Positions 34,401 to 45,669 of a stretch of DNA of 64,000 nucleotides are shown piece after piece. A model generated the notes under the pieces. That model did not search any database and had not been told where the DNA came from. It saw only the letters and a list, made by a program, of their open reading frames with translations. Numbering within the stretch: position 1 is the stretch's first letter; each line of letters starts with the position of its first letter. This DNA is from Anaeramoeba flamelloides (lineage: Eukaryota > Metamonada > Anaeramoebidae). Made by a program: the position numbers and the translations under genes. The DNA lies in NCBI GenBank assembly GCA_027625915.1, contig JANTQA010000015.1:11995001-12059000 (forward strand), read 5' to 3'.

Positions 34401-36630
34401 TTAAAGTGATTGTAGACAATCAATACTTCAAAGACCAGTCTTTCTTGAATAGTAAGTTCTAAAAATGATTTATTATTTTTTAAAATTTGATCAAATTTTC
34501 AACATATTTTATGTTAAGCTAAAATTCCGAAATTTAAGGATGAAGTTTTTGAATCTAAGAGTGTTTTATTTTAAATTTAGACCCCTAAATACTTTATATT
34601 TGGAAGAAATAAGATGAATAATTACTAATTTCAAATTTAAAATACAGAAAAAACAAAAACCAAAAAAAAATAAATTTCAAATTTTTGAAAGAAAATTTTA
34701 AAAAAAAAATGCCTTTAAGAGATTTTCAAGTTCAAATTCAAATTTTAAAACATTTCATACCTGTAAAAGTAAATATAAAAAAAATATCGATCACTTTCAG
34801 AAATTATTTTGTTTTTAATGATTTGTAATGGAAATTACGAAATTTTAAAATTAAAAGTTGGCCTGGATCTAAGTTTGAATATGTTTTAAGAATTGATTGG
34901 ATTCTAAAAATTATTTGCGTTTTTTTTGGAAAATAAATTCACAGTGTATAAAATTAAAGAATATTATGAACTCTTTCAAGAGTGTTTTTATACTTAATTT
35001 TGTCATTCTCAACTCAAAATGTAGTACTTTTGAAATTATTTGAATATATATATATATCCTTTGAAGAAGAAAACAAGTTAATTTTGAGGGGGGGGGGGGT
35101 TGTATTTTACTTTTTTTTTTTTTTCCTTTGTTTTTTCCAAAAAAAAAAAAAAAAAAAAAATTTGGAAAATTATCAAGAAAGAAAATTCCAAATCTTGATT
35201 ATTAAAGTTGTCAAAATAATTGATTCCCTATTTGAAAGATATTTATAATATTTGGATTTTTGAAAAAATAATAAAAAAAATAGCATCTTAAACATGAAGA
35301 ATTTTTTTTATTGCTGAGGGGGTGTAAATTACTTTATAAGTGTCCTTTTACTTAAATTTCTTTTTCAGAAATTTAAGAGTAAAATAATAGATTCTACAAT
35401 TATTAATCAATGAAAATAATATTAATCTATCTTGACTTAAAATTAATACATTAAAGTTTTATTCAATTAAAAAAAAACTTATTTGAAAAGGTTATTTTTC
35501 ATACATTAATTTTTAAATACCTTTCAAAATAAATTTTTTGATCAAATTTCTTTTAATAATCAATTATTTTTATACCCAGCTAAGTTATAAAAATAAGAAA
35601 AATTAGCAAATATTAATTATTTTTTTTTTTTCAAAATATTTTGATCTTGATCATTTGGGGTTGAAAAACATATTTTTTTCAAGTATCACAATAAATGGGA
35701 ATCCATTCTAATAGCTTTTTACAATATCCTTATAACTCTTATTTTTTATTAATTGGTTGCTTTAATATTTTTTTTACAAATAAAAACGAATATTTTAAGT
35801 TTTCAGAAATGAAATTAACTAATTAGGTGTTTAAAATAATAAACTTAAGAAGACCAAAAATTATGAATAAATATTAAATAGATTTATAAAAACTCGACTA
35901 AATATATTAAATTTGACAATAACCCCTTTTAAGAAATTAATATTTGGAAAACAGATAATTTACATGAATTAAAAATAAAGATATTAAAAAACATTTGTAA
36001 TATGACCGAAAACCAAAGTTAGAACTATCCCTGATTATTCCAAAAATTCAAAGAATTATATAAAGTGTTTTGATTGTACTCAATTATTTTAAATTTTGGT
36101 AAATTATGTCAATTTGCATCATTCTACCTCATTCCATAAAAATATTATACATATTTCATTAATGAAAATTTTAAAGATCAAAGAAAATTGAATCTCAAAT
36201 AAAAAGATAATTCTTCATTTCTGAAATTTCGAACTTTTACAAATGGACTTAATAACTACTTGTATAAATTAAAAATTTAAAACTAAATATATGAAATTTT
36301 AAAAAAAGAACAAATTTAAAAAATGTGATGACTGTAACCAATTATAAGAAAATATAAATTACTTTTCGATTGGTGTAGTGAATAATATAAATATCTTAGA
36401 ATCAAATGAAAAAAAAAAAAAAATATCAAAAATTTTATATAAAATTTTATTAAAAAAGTTATTCTAAGGAAAAATACCCAGAATTTATTTAATCTGAAAA
36501 ATCAAAATTGTGAAATTTATGGCACTTTTCAAGAATTAAAAATCAAATTTCAAAGTTTTTAAAACTTTGGTTAATTTGGAAAAACAACTGTGTAAAAAAT
36601 TAATAATAAAAAATATATAAAATAGGTAAT
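34400..36630. other. Gene-free A/T-rich DNA with a G homopolymer
   Basis: No gene recognised. A run of 12 G at 35,088-35,099 is followed 15 bp later by T and A homopolymers, striking against such an A/T-rich background. Confidence 0.5.
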
Positions 36631-36635
36631 CTATA

Positions 36636-37176
36636 TAAACTAAAATTCAAAATTTTTAATATAATTTTAAATAGTTAAAACAATCTTATATTGTACAATT
36701 TAATTACAAATTGAAATAATTTTGATTTTTTGTTAAATATGAAAAATATTTTTTCCTTTTTTAGTTTTTAGTTTTCATTTAATTTTTTATTGAATTACAT
36801 AACATGTTACGTTAGAGCGAAATATTTTTTTCAACGGTTGAAATCGGGTTAAAGTTGAGTTTTTAAAATATAATGAACTCAAATAAAAAACATTTTATAG
36901 TATCCAACCTTTTAGGGTCAATAATTCGAATATAATTTCAACAAATCTACATAAATTTTATATTAAATGCACTCTCCAAAATCTTTAATACATCCATGAT
37001 AATTTATTTGTATTAATAATTATTTAATAATTGTTTTCTTCGTTTATAAATGATAAATAGTTGTAAGTATTTCAATTTGTGAATGGTTAGAATTTCGTGT
37101 TTCTTTTTGAATTGATAAAATAAGATTATTTCACAAATCAAATTTTGGTGAGTTAAAAATTTTGAATAGGAGTTTA
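36636..37176 (+). mobile_element. Repeat B, copy 2 (diverged)
   Basis: End-to-end alignment with 22,663-23,199: start TAAACTAAAATTCAAAATTT, end AATTTTGAATAGGAGTTTA. It carries more substitutions than copies 1 and 3. Confidence 0.65.
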
Positions 37177-37179
37177 CTT

Positions 37180-38165
37180 TTAAATACTAAAAAGTAGCTA
37201 AACAAAATAAAAGTAAAAAATGTTGTTTTGTTTTACTTTTGGAATTTGTAAAAAAGTTAAACTTTTGACTTTATGGTTGTTGTCCCCTTAAAGATATTTT
37301 TATATTCAATGTCAAAACACAACAAGGTGGTGTGAGGATTACTGTTTCAGAACAATATTACTTTTAATATATAAATCATCAATTAATGAAGATTTTCCGT
37401 GCTTAGATTTTTATTCTTTATGGAAAAAAAACTCAAATAATTCTTTTTTTATTCCATTCAATCAAATGATTCATTTTTCTTTTATGATTAATTTCAACTT
37501 TTTTCTCTTTTTTTATTTTGTTTTTCATTGAATCACATCATTTTCAAAATAAATAATTAATAATTTCTGTGTTTTTTTTATTTAAATTTTTGAAAGAGAA
37601 TTTAAGATTTCTCAAAAAAATACCTATCTAAGATTTTTCTATTTGTGATTTTTGTTATAATCAATCGTTTGAAAAACATGAGGTTTTTATGTTTGTTCCT
37701 GATAAGAAAAGTATTTTACTTGGAAATGTAATCAAATAATCTTTTTTTTTTAATAGGGTTTTGGTACAAAATAAAAATTTTATTTTTCGATTTGATAAGA
37801 TCATGGTACAATAATTTTTGATTTTTTTGAAATAATATATTAAAAATGGACTTTAACTTGAATAAAATGTGGTCATAAAGTGATTCCATTGCAATCCTTT
37901 TGTAAATTATTCTTCCAAATTTAAAATTTTGAGATATCAAAAATTAGAAGAAATGAAATCCTTTTTGAACCCACAACAAAATTTCTCATTAGTTTTACAA
38001 ATATTATCACTTTTACAACACATTCTCCCTTTGGAAAATATTTGAAAGGTTTGTAAATTGTCTGAAAGTGTTTGAAAGTTTTCAAAAATTCATGAGATTT
38101 TTTGGAGGGCAATTTTTAGGTAACTCTGGTTATTTTTAATCATTTTTCTTTTTCAATTTTTCTTT
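37180..38165. other. Upstream region of the Psf3-PHD gene
   Basis: No gene recognised. 38,015-38,090 (ACACATTCTCCCTTTGGAAA, then GAAAGTGTTTGAAAGTTTT) resembles 50,148-50,240, indicating a further short dispersed repeat just 5' of the gene. Confidence 0.4.
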
Positions 38166-38170
38166 GTAAT

Positions 38171-39448
38171 ATGGATGAGTATTGGAGTATCGAACAATTA
38201 ATAGCTGAGGAACTTGAAGTTACATTTAAATTTCTTGAACATACAAAATATCTCGGCTTTTTAGTCAACAATTCTACTATTGAAACAATCACTTATCAAA
38301 AAAAAGATGCATTTGATAATTCAAAAATAATCACAAGACAATCCCTTCAAAAAGAAAAAGAAAAAGAAAAAGAAAAAGAAAAAGACAATGAAAAAGAAAA
38401 TGAAGAAGAAAAAGAAAAAGGAAAAAAAAATGAAAATTCAATAAGCGATTATAGTAGTGATAGTAATGATAGTTACCTAAGCCAATATATAGGGTCAAAT
38501 TCAAATGACGAAGATAGCGACGACAGTGAAGACACTGATGATAGTGATGACGATAGTAGTGATTATAGTGATTATGATGAAGACAGTTCTGATTCCACAG
38601 ATGACGACGAAGGCTCTGAAAACGAAGACGATTACAGCAAATTTTGTTGTGGTAAGCTTTTACCAAACGATACATATATTTTATGTGACAACCACAATTG
38701 TGATATCAAGTGGTATCATTTCAGTTGCGTTGGGATAACAACTGCTCCAAAGGATGAATGGTTTTGTCCGAATTGTACCATCTTAAGAAAACGCCACAAG
38801 AACTCACAGGTTGATGGGATCAACGATCGTAAAAGAATGATCAAAGAAATTGCAAGCATTGAGCCAAGCCACCAAGTGGTGCACCCAATTTGGATCATTC
38901 TACCTTTGAGGTATTTAAATAAAATCACCTTGAAAATCCCCTACCCCTTCACCAATAATTTCCGTCAGAAGGCAAGATCAAAAAAGCCAATGGAGACACA
39001 AATTGGAAATTTTGTTGAGCATTGGCACTACCTTGGAACAACGATTTCAAGATCAACAAATGATCTTCGATTAGCAGACGAGTTGTCTTTAATATTTGAA
39101 AAACGATTGCCTTTTCTTCATAATTATTATGTAAACAATAGCTGGGAAGATGCAAACGGGAACAAGAATAATGTTGAGAAGAATAACCACACCAAGAACA
39201 ATAATCGCTTACACTCAATCTGTTTCCCAAATCAAGAAATTGAAAAAATGTTGTCACATTTTTATATTTATACAATATCTCCTTTGATGAATAAATTTAA
39301 AATATTTTTTCAAATCATAAAGAAATCCGAAAAGCCATTCAATTTTCAAGACCGAGAAATCCTTTCTTTCCTTGAAAAGATCATTTTCCAATTTTGTTAT
39401 ATCAACCATTTAATATTTAATCATTGGTATTATACAAAAAACATTTAG
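38171..39448 (+). CDS. PSF3: GINS complex subunit Psf3 with an inserted PHD finger
   Basis: A single 425-residue frame. Residues 1-43 (MDEYWSIEQLIAEELEVTFK ... LGFLVNNSTIETI) match the N-terminal B domain of Psf3, e.g. yeast MGYYDIDDVLA..., GLGYLENN. Residues 237-345 (HPIWIILPLRYLN, then FVEHWHYLGTTI and LSLIFEKRLPFLHNYYVNN) match the Psf3 A domain (LPLWLA..., DLHxxxxHFY, the LL...RAQEL helix). GINS binds Cdc45 and Mcm2-7 to form the replicative helicase. Between the halves sit a KEKE tract, an Asp/Ser-rich acidic stretch (92-155) and a PHD finger (158-207) with CDN-x2-C, WYHFSC, TAPKDEWFCPNC, very close to ING-type H3K4me3 readers. The first Cys pair is adjacent (Cys159-Cys160) rather than C-x-C. 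Usual Psf3 is about 195-215 aa. Identification is by memory of family motifs; the Psf3 call is fairly strong, the PHD call strong. Confidence 0.8.
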   Translation: MDEYWSIEQLIAEELEVTFKFLEHTKYLGFLVNNSTIETITYQKKDAFDNSKIITRQSLQKEKEKEKEKEKDNEKENEEEKEKGKKNENSISDYSSDSNDSYLSQYIGSNSNDEDSDDSEDTDDSDDDSSDYSDYDEDSSDSTDDDEGSENEDDYSKFCCGKLLPNDTYILCDNHNCDIKWYHFSCVGITTAPKDEWFCPNCTILRKRHKNSQVDGINDRKRMIKEIASIEPSHQVVHPIWIILPLRYLNKITLKIPYPFTNNFRQKARSKKPMETQIGNFVEHWHYLGTTISRSTNDLRLADELSLIFEKRLPFLHNYYVNNSWEDANGNKNNVEKNNHTKNNNRLHSICFPNQEIEKMLSHFYIYTISPLMNKFKIFFQIIKKSEKPFNFQDREILSFLEKIIFQFCYINHLIFNHWYYTKNI

Positions 39449-39449
39449 T

Positions 39450-39694
39450 GTATCAATCTTATTTCTGGAATTCAATAAATTGCATTCCTCAAAAAATTAC
39501 AGAATAAAATGAATCTACTAAATTACAATTTTTTATAATTCAAAATATTATTAAGATTCATATGTGCCCAAATACATATTCGTGTGTTTGCCTATTGGTG
39601 GATATGATTTATTTGGAATATTGAATATTTTGTTATCTAATTATTAATTATCAAATAACATTAAGAATCTTATTTGATCAATTCGAACCTTTCT

Positions 39695-39725
<31 letters not shown>

Positions 39726-40075
39726 ATAATAGGTTAATATAAATTTTCTCAATTTAAAATAAATTAGGTTTAAATTAATGCTTTTAATTATTTTTTGTTT
39801 CTTTTATTTGTTAAATATTCTAATATTTATATTTTATATTTATGTCACCACTGAAATGAAATTTTTTTTTTTAATTAATTAAATATTCGATTATTTATTT
39901 TTAATTTATACAATTTTTGACAAGAATAGTGTATTTTTGAAAATATTTCTTCGTTTTGATTTTAAAATAATAACAATATGGGAAAATTATCAAATTTCAA
40001 AATGGGTCAAATTCTAATTTTTTTCAATATAGTCAATTCTATTGAAAAAAATTGACTGTAGGTATTCAAAAAATA
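39450..40075. other. Intergenic with (TA)n and a mini inverted repeat
   Basis: (TA)n at 39,696-39,721. AGTCAATTC and AATTGACTG face each other at 40,031-40,060 and look like fused ends of a family A-type element with most of the middle deleted. Confidence 0.45.
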
Positions 40076-40076
40076 T

Positions 40077-40150
40077 TTTAGGGTATTTTAGGGTAGGTTC
40101 GGGTAGATTAGGGTGTTTTAGGATATGTTATGGTAGGTTTGGGTGGTATT
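40077..40150 (+). repeat. G-rich 10-bp tandem array (TTAGGG-like)
   Basis: Seven consecutive degenerate 10-bp units of the type TTTTAGGGTA, with GGG in fixed phase in the first four and the seventh. Four GGG runs separated by 7 nt (40,081-40,113) fit the loose G-quadruplex pattern. The TTAGGG core resembles an interstitial telomeric repeat but the unit length is 10. Confidence 0.75.
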
Positions 40151-40460
40151 TTAGAGAATTTTATATAGGATTTGATATAAAAAAAAAAATAATAATTAAG
40201 AGAGGATTTAGACTTTTTTGGCTTGTTTTAAGCAATAAACAATTTTCCGCTTAACTTTTGTGATTAAAATGGGATTTCAAATAAAATTCTTTAAAATATT
40301 TAGTATTCATCATTCAATATTTTGGATTTTCTACAATTTAAGTAATAAAAGTCAATAATCACAAAATAATCTTTTTTGGTTTTTCATCCCATTATAACAA
40401 TTATTAAAAAACTTCAAAAACTTTCTTGTTGTAGAAAATAATAAAGAAACTTTTTAAAAA

Positions 40461-40665
40461 TATAGTCAATTCCAATTTTAGAACATAAAATTTCAACAAA
40501 AATTTTCGACACAATTAAAAATTCAAATTGAGGCAAAAAATTGGGATATTAGTGTTCTGGTTTGTTTTAAAAAAAAAAATTCAAAAAATATTCCTTAATT
40601 CCAGAATTTATTGTGTCTAAATATTTGTTTAAAGTTTGTGTTCAATGCGTGATCATGTCTGTGCA
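40461..40665. mobile_element. MITE family A, decayed copy
   Basis: TAGTCAATTCCAATTTTAGA at the left, AAAATTCAAATTGAGGCA inside and TGTTTAAAGTTTGTGTTCAA at the right follow the family A layout with many changes. Boundaries are approximate. Confidence 0.5.
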
Positions 40666-40669
40666 AAAA

Positions 40670-41060
40670 AAAACAATTTGATCAGATTTGAAATTTATTA
40701 ATATGTCGATATTGGTAATATGTTGACTGTTTCAACATGTTAAAGAAACGTGTATAATAGTTCAATAAAATATAATAACATAAAAAAAAACATACAATTA
40801 ATTCTATCTAAGTCAAAAAAAGTGTAATTTGTCAATTTTCCAAAAATCAAGGAGAAAAACAATATTTTTTTTATCCATACAAATCAAAGTAATTGAAATT
40901 TGTTTTTTAAACATGAAATTTAGAAGGTGTATAAAAAATGTTTATATATATATGATGGGGGGGGGGGGGTGTTTATTTCTCATTATCGCCATAGTTTCAA
41001 TATTTTTCTTTAGAAATTTCAATCAAAGAATCCTAATATGAATTAGTAATCAAGGTATTA

Positions 41061-41105
<45 letters not shown>

Positions 41106-42005
41106 TAAGAAATTCTTTTTAAGAAAGGCAAAAAAAAACAAAGTTTTGATATTTTTTCGAATTTTGATAGAAAAAAATACCAAATTTTTTAATCTAAAAA
41201 CATTTGGGAAATCTCAGAAGCTAATAGAGGTAAATTGAAACAGTGTTTTTTCTACTCCTCATTTCCATGTTAAATATTATTCAAAAACAAATTAAAAATT
41301 TGTTAATTTTACACATTTTAATAATGTCGATATAATGCGCTGCTTTGGTTAATTAAATATCTTTTGATCAAATATTATTATTTTTGAAAGATATTTGGCA
41401 ATTTCAATTGTAAAAATACAATGTTAGAATCAGATGTTTTTGAAATTTAATAATAAAAGAGTAAATAATTTTTTCAGCTTATGGGATTTTTTAATATTTT
41501 AAAAATTTTTTTTCAGTATGGTAAATATATTTCAAATAGTTTATCAATTGTATTATTTAGGAACGAATTATTTGTTTTTTTAGGTTGAATATATATATAT
41601 ATATATTGTTTTAATATTGGGTTTTTTCTAATTTTTGAAATAAACAGAAAATTTATTTAACTTTCGATTTATTCAAAAAAGGAAGAAAAAAAAAACGGTT
41701 AACTTTTCCAGAATTTCAAAATAATAGAAAAAAATAAAAGATTTTACTCAATTCATTTACATTCTCGAAAAAAAAAAATAGGCTCTGTGGTAATTTATGG
41801 TACTGTGTGGTACTTTATGTTACTCAGTGGTGTACTATGAACACTTTTGCTGGGTTTTCCTGGATTTAAAAGAATAAAATAAAAGATCTGGTTTTCATAG
41901 TACCATTTGAATCTTTGAAAACATAGAACAAGGAATATTTATCATCAGTTATTTTTTTTTCATATTTGAGTTTTGGTATTTGATAAGATTTTTCAAAACT
42001 ATTGT
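40670..42005. other. Intergenic; G homopolymer, (TA)n and short tandem units
   Basis: 13 G at about 40,957-40,969 and (TA)n at 41,067-41,101. Three diverged 19-20-bp units (GTGGTAATTTATGGTACT type) lie at 41,790-41,845. 41,860-41,980 is homologous to 53,030-53,220 and, read on the minus strand, both encode a similar peptide scrap (DDKYSLFYVFKD versus NDKYYVFFVFKD). Confidence 0.5.
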
Positions 42006-42013
42006 TTATTATA

Positions 42014-42212
42014 CAGTCATTTTCGGATTTAAGGCCCAAACTTTCAACGATATTTAAGGTACAAAAAAAGTCTCTAATCAAGGTAAAAATTTTGGAATTA
42101 TTTTTTTCACAAAATATTTTACTAGAAATCCCATTTTTTATGCCTTAATTTAAGATTTTTGTTATCCCGTAAATTTCTTTGAAATTTTGTGTCTTAAAAG
42201 TGAAACTGACTG
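42014..42212. mobile_element. MITE family A, copy 7 (diverged)
   Basis: Left CAGTCATTTTCGGATTTAAG, right CTTAAAAGTGAAACTGACTG, TA on both sides. The left arm is more mutated than the right. Confidence 0.75.
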
Positions 42213-42219
42213 TATGTCC

Positions 42220-42775
42220 TAAAAAAAAATATTTTAAAGTTGAATTTAACAAAAACACATCCTTCCATTTATTTTGAATTTCCTACCCAAAAAAAATACC
42301 ATATTTTTATGGGCTAGTGACTTTTAAAACTCCGAGTACTATTGACAACAATCAATACAAGAGTATCAAGATTTGTAAGAATTCGGTTGTTGAGTGGATT
42401 ATGAATAAAATCTATTATTAACAAGAATAAAATGATAATTTAAATAATAATTTTGTCATACTTGAAATTTATAATTTTATTTATTCAAGCCCGTAGTGTC
42501 CCAAAAAAAAAAGCCGATTCTTTTTTTCTTCTTATTATAATGCAAGATATAAATTAGTACCAAGATTTATAATTAAGTTTAAATCTTTTTTAAAGTAAAT
42601 CCCTTGATATTTTGAGTATATTTTAAATGAAGAACTCAATTGGTTCTAAATTTATTGTTATTTTTTTCTTTTTTATGAATATTTTTTTTTTTTGATAGAT
42701 ACAAAAATCAAAAATTATCTCTATTTTTTAAGAAATATTTTGTAATTTGATCTTTTATTTTTAGACTTTTTTTTT
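42220..42775. other. Intergenic, nothing recognised
   Basis: A/T-rich DNA without supported genes, RNAs or repeats. Confidence 0.4.
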
Positions 42776-42777
42776 TT

Positions 42778-42906
42778 TAATAATAGAACTTTAAGAATTC
42801 AAGGCATTATTTTCAAAGTGTTTATTGTTGGTTTTTTTGATCAATTAATGTGTAGGTTTTTGAGAGAAAAAGAAACATGGTTTTTATTTGGATAAACTGG
42901 ATTAAA
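42778..42906 (-). repeat. Repeat E, minus-strand copy
   Basis: The reverse complement reads CCAAATAAAAACCATGTTTC ... ATTAATTGATCAAAAAAACC ... CTTAAAGTTCTATTATT, collinear with copies at 10,653, 14,540 and 33,333. Confidence 0.6.
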
Positions 42907-43659
42907 CTTTTTTGTACTTGTTATTTTGTCAAAAGTAAATTAACCTGAAGATTTTTTTAGTTTAGTCCCCCTTAACTTTTCTAAAACTTCCTTTTTTCTC
43001 AATTACAGACTTTTTATAATCTTAGTACTTTAAATTACAATAAGTATAATAAATTGGAATAAATTTTCTCTTCCAGTTCCTTATCTTTTTTAAGAGAATT
43101 TTCAAAGAAATTATACAAAGAAGAACTTGGTGTTTGTGTTAGATTTTTTTTAAAAGTCCTTGTTATTTTTTGGGTAAACTAAGAAATCCGAAAGCAAAGA
43201 GATTTTTTAAAAACAAAAAAAAATAAATAGAGAAACTAGATCCCATTTAAGTATCAAATACTGATTAATACAACAAACATAAATTTTTGAGGTTGGGGAT
43301 ATTGTAAATAGACTTTAACACTATTCAAGAAACATGATTAAAGTATGAGTTTTATCGAACTTGATATTTTCAAAAATTGTTATGTTTTCTACTTTACCCA
43401 TTTATTTTTAAGCTGATTTGTACCCTTACACCCAACTCTTGAATAATTTAATTGGATGAGAAGTAACCAAAGAAAGTCAATTTTGATTTTCGAACCTTTT
43501 CAATGGAAATGTTGAAATAAGTTCATAAAAAATAGGTTTTGAACAAAAGAATAAATTTTTGTAAAAAAAATACCATTTTTAAAATTGGAACAAAAAGTTT
43601 TAACCCACCATTCTTTTGAAAGTCTACAACTAGACTATTATTTCTAGGTGTCTTATTAG

Positions 43660-43869
43660 ACGAACAATAAAACTTGGAGAGTTATAAAATTTACTAGGAA
43701 AATTGGATTACCCGAACGACATTTTTATCTCAAAGATTTAAGAAGAAAGTTTCAAAAAATTGTTGAAGACATGTTTCAAATTGATTTTGAGAAGATTAAG
43801 GAAATCTCAACTAAAATAAGTAAAATATTCGGGAAAAATCGAAATAAAAAATTTTCTTTTCTCACCTGA
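43660..43869 (+). pseudogene. Coding-like fragment, function unknown
   Basis: A 69-codon open stretch without an initial Met encodes a charged, helix-like peptide (RKIGLPERHFYLKDLRRKFQ, then KIVEDMFQIDFEKIKEISTK) with less A/T-biased composition than nearby frames. No family is recognised and no splice partner was found. It could be an isolated exon of the downstream bZIP gene, a gene scrap or chance. The 42,910-43,655 and 43,870-44,250 flanks show nothing else. Confidence 0.25.
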
Positions 43870-44256
43870 AAACAAAGTAAACAAAAATCTCTGACGAAAT
43901 AAAACGAATCAAATTCCTACAACTCTTCAGAAAAGAAGTGTTATTTGTGAAACAAGAATTTTTTTAATATTTTTGCTTAAAGCTTCTAAATTCCAACTTC
44001 AAGAAGTTGAGAAATCTTGAAGATTTGATTAGGTTAGAATGTTTTTTTTTGAATATTTAGTAACCGAAACAAAATGTACCTGCAGAACAGTTACTGATTC
44101 TTTAAAAGTGGTTTGGAATTTTATTAATTGGGAAAAGTTGAGACATTTTTTTAATTTAGTTGAAAAATCTTTTTTGTGTAGTATCTTTATAAATCCTTTT
44201 TCATCAACACACCTTTAATTTTAATTTGATAATTTTGACCAGCACTTCACTCGTGT

Positions 44257-45215
44257 ATGAATAATTTTCTTGATGAGGGTTTGCAATCAGACTTAGGGGA
44301 TGAATTTGCAATGGACTACAACCCATTTACAACAGAGACAGCAACTTTCGATTATGATTTTGGATCTTTAATCAACCTGAACGAATTTTATAACAACACT
44401 ACTGAACAGGGTATGTCTCAAAATAGAAACAAACAAGGCAACAAAACAAACAAAATTATTTCTTGAAAAAATTTTTCTAAAATAAAAAAAAATCAAAACA
44501 AAAAACAAAAAACAAAAAACAAAAAACGAAAAACAAAAAATCAAAACAAAAAACAAAAAACGAAAAACAAAAAAAAGAAAAAGAAACAGAAATTGAAACA
44601 GAAACAGAAAAACTAAATTCGGATTTCCAAATAAAATCCGAACCCATTACTTTTTCACCAAAAACAGAAACAATTCTTAGTCCGATTCCACTCCCCTTTG
44701 AATCAGGCTCGTCTCCTACGGAAATGGATCAATATGAAATGATTGATCTTCCAAAAGAAATATCGAACATCAAAAGAAAAAGACAAAGACACCAAGCATT
44801 TAAAGAAGATCAAAGAGAAACAAAGCAAGTTTTGTCCAATAACCAAGAAACCAAAACAGAAAAAAATACAAACACAACAAAAAACCGAAGAAAAACCATT
44901 ATTAAAAAAAAAATACCCAAAAAATTACCAAAAAAAACACAAAACAAAAAAATTGAGAACAAAAATATTGTAATCGAAGATCTAACCGAAGAACAACTCG
45001 TTGGTGAATTGTCAATTGAGGTTCTTCGGAATCTGTCAGAGGAACAAAAAGAAATTCGAAAGCGTTTAAAAAACCGCCTTTCTGCACAAATGAGTATAAG
45101 CAAGATCCAAAACCAAATAAAAAATCTTGACAATACGGTGAAAACACTTTCCACAAATAAAAGATCCATTCTTAGTAAATTAGATCGATCAAAAAAAGAA
45201 AGAAAGCGTTTATTG
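44257..45215 (+). CDS. bZIP transcription factor (N-terminal and bZIP exons)
   Basis: Exon 1 is 44257-44410 (donor GTATGT at 44411); exon 2 runs from about 44578 (several A-rich, in-phase AG acceptors are possible) to 45215. The N-terminus is acidic and aromatic (FLDEGLQSDLGDEF, ATFDYDFGSLINLNEF), typical of an activation domain. A KSEP and S/P-rich stretch and Lys-rich spacer follow, then a bZIP: basic region EIRKRLKNRLSAQMSISKIQ and a zipper with Leu/Ile at 0, 7, 14 and 28 (Ser at 21). The first Leu lies the canonical ten residues after the invariant-Arg position, but that Arg in N-x7-R is Ile here, so DNA recognition may be altered. The reading frame past 45215 turns to poly-Phe, so a donor (GTTTGT at 45216) is proposed. 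The protein likely continues at 48,371 (separate entry). Confidence 0.75.
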
Positions 45216-45453
45216 GTTTGTTATTTTTTTTTTTTTTTTGATATTTTTTTTTATAGATCTGTTTATTTTTACATTTTTGTCTTTGATTTTTTTTAATGGT
45301 TTTTCTTTTTCTCTTTCGAAACAAACCAACTTACCCATCGTTGTGAAATGAATAGAAAACCAATTTCGTGTACTACCTCCAAAAGAAAAAAAAGTTCTGA
45401 AATTAACAGTTTTTAAGAAAAATAACTCCCAATGGCTATTCTTATAAGGCTTA

Positions 45454-45665
45454 TAATCCCTGAAAAATTAAAAAAGATCATCTTATGTGAGGTGTAACGA
45501 TGTTATTTAGGTTCCTCGCTGATCAATATTCAACTTTGTCTAAATTTAACCACTATTATGCCACAATTAAAACTCATACAAAGTTGAAAATCATTTGGAT
45601 AAGAACCAAATTAACAAGTGGTCACACCCTATATAAGATAATCTTTTTTAATTTTTCAGGGATTG
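45454..45665. mobile_element. MITE, repeat G (212 bp, TA flanks)
   Basis: Left TAATCCCTGAAAAATTAAAA and right TTTTAATTTTTCAGGGATTG are long inverted arms (about 45 bp, extending through GATCATCTTATGTGAGGTGT / ACACCCTATATAAGATAATC), with TA on each side. It lies inside the proposed 3.1-kb intron of the bZIP gene. Confidence 0.8.
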
Positions 45666-45669
45666 TAAA

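Noticed and set aside
38171-39448. MRG-domain (Eaf3-like) assignment for the C-terminal half
   Set aside because: Considered first because of the PHD finger, but the N-terminal segment and the PIW, HWHYLG and LIFEKR landmarks follow Psf3 in order and spacing, which MRG does not explain.
40077-40150. True telomere
   Set aside because: The array is short, degenerate and internal with genes on both sides, so it is at most an interstitial telomere-like sequence.
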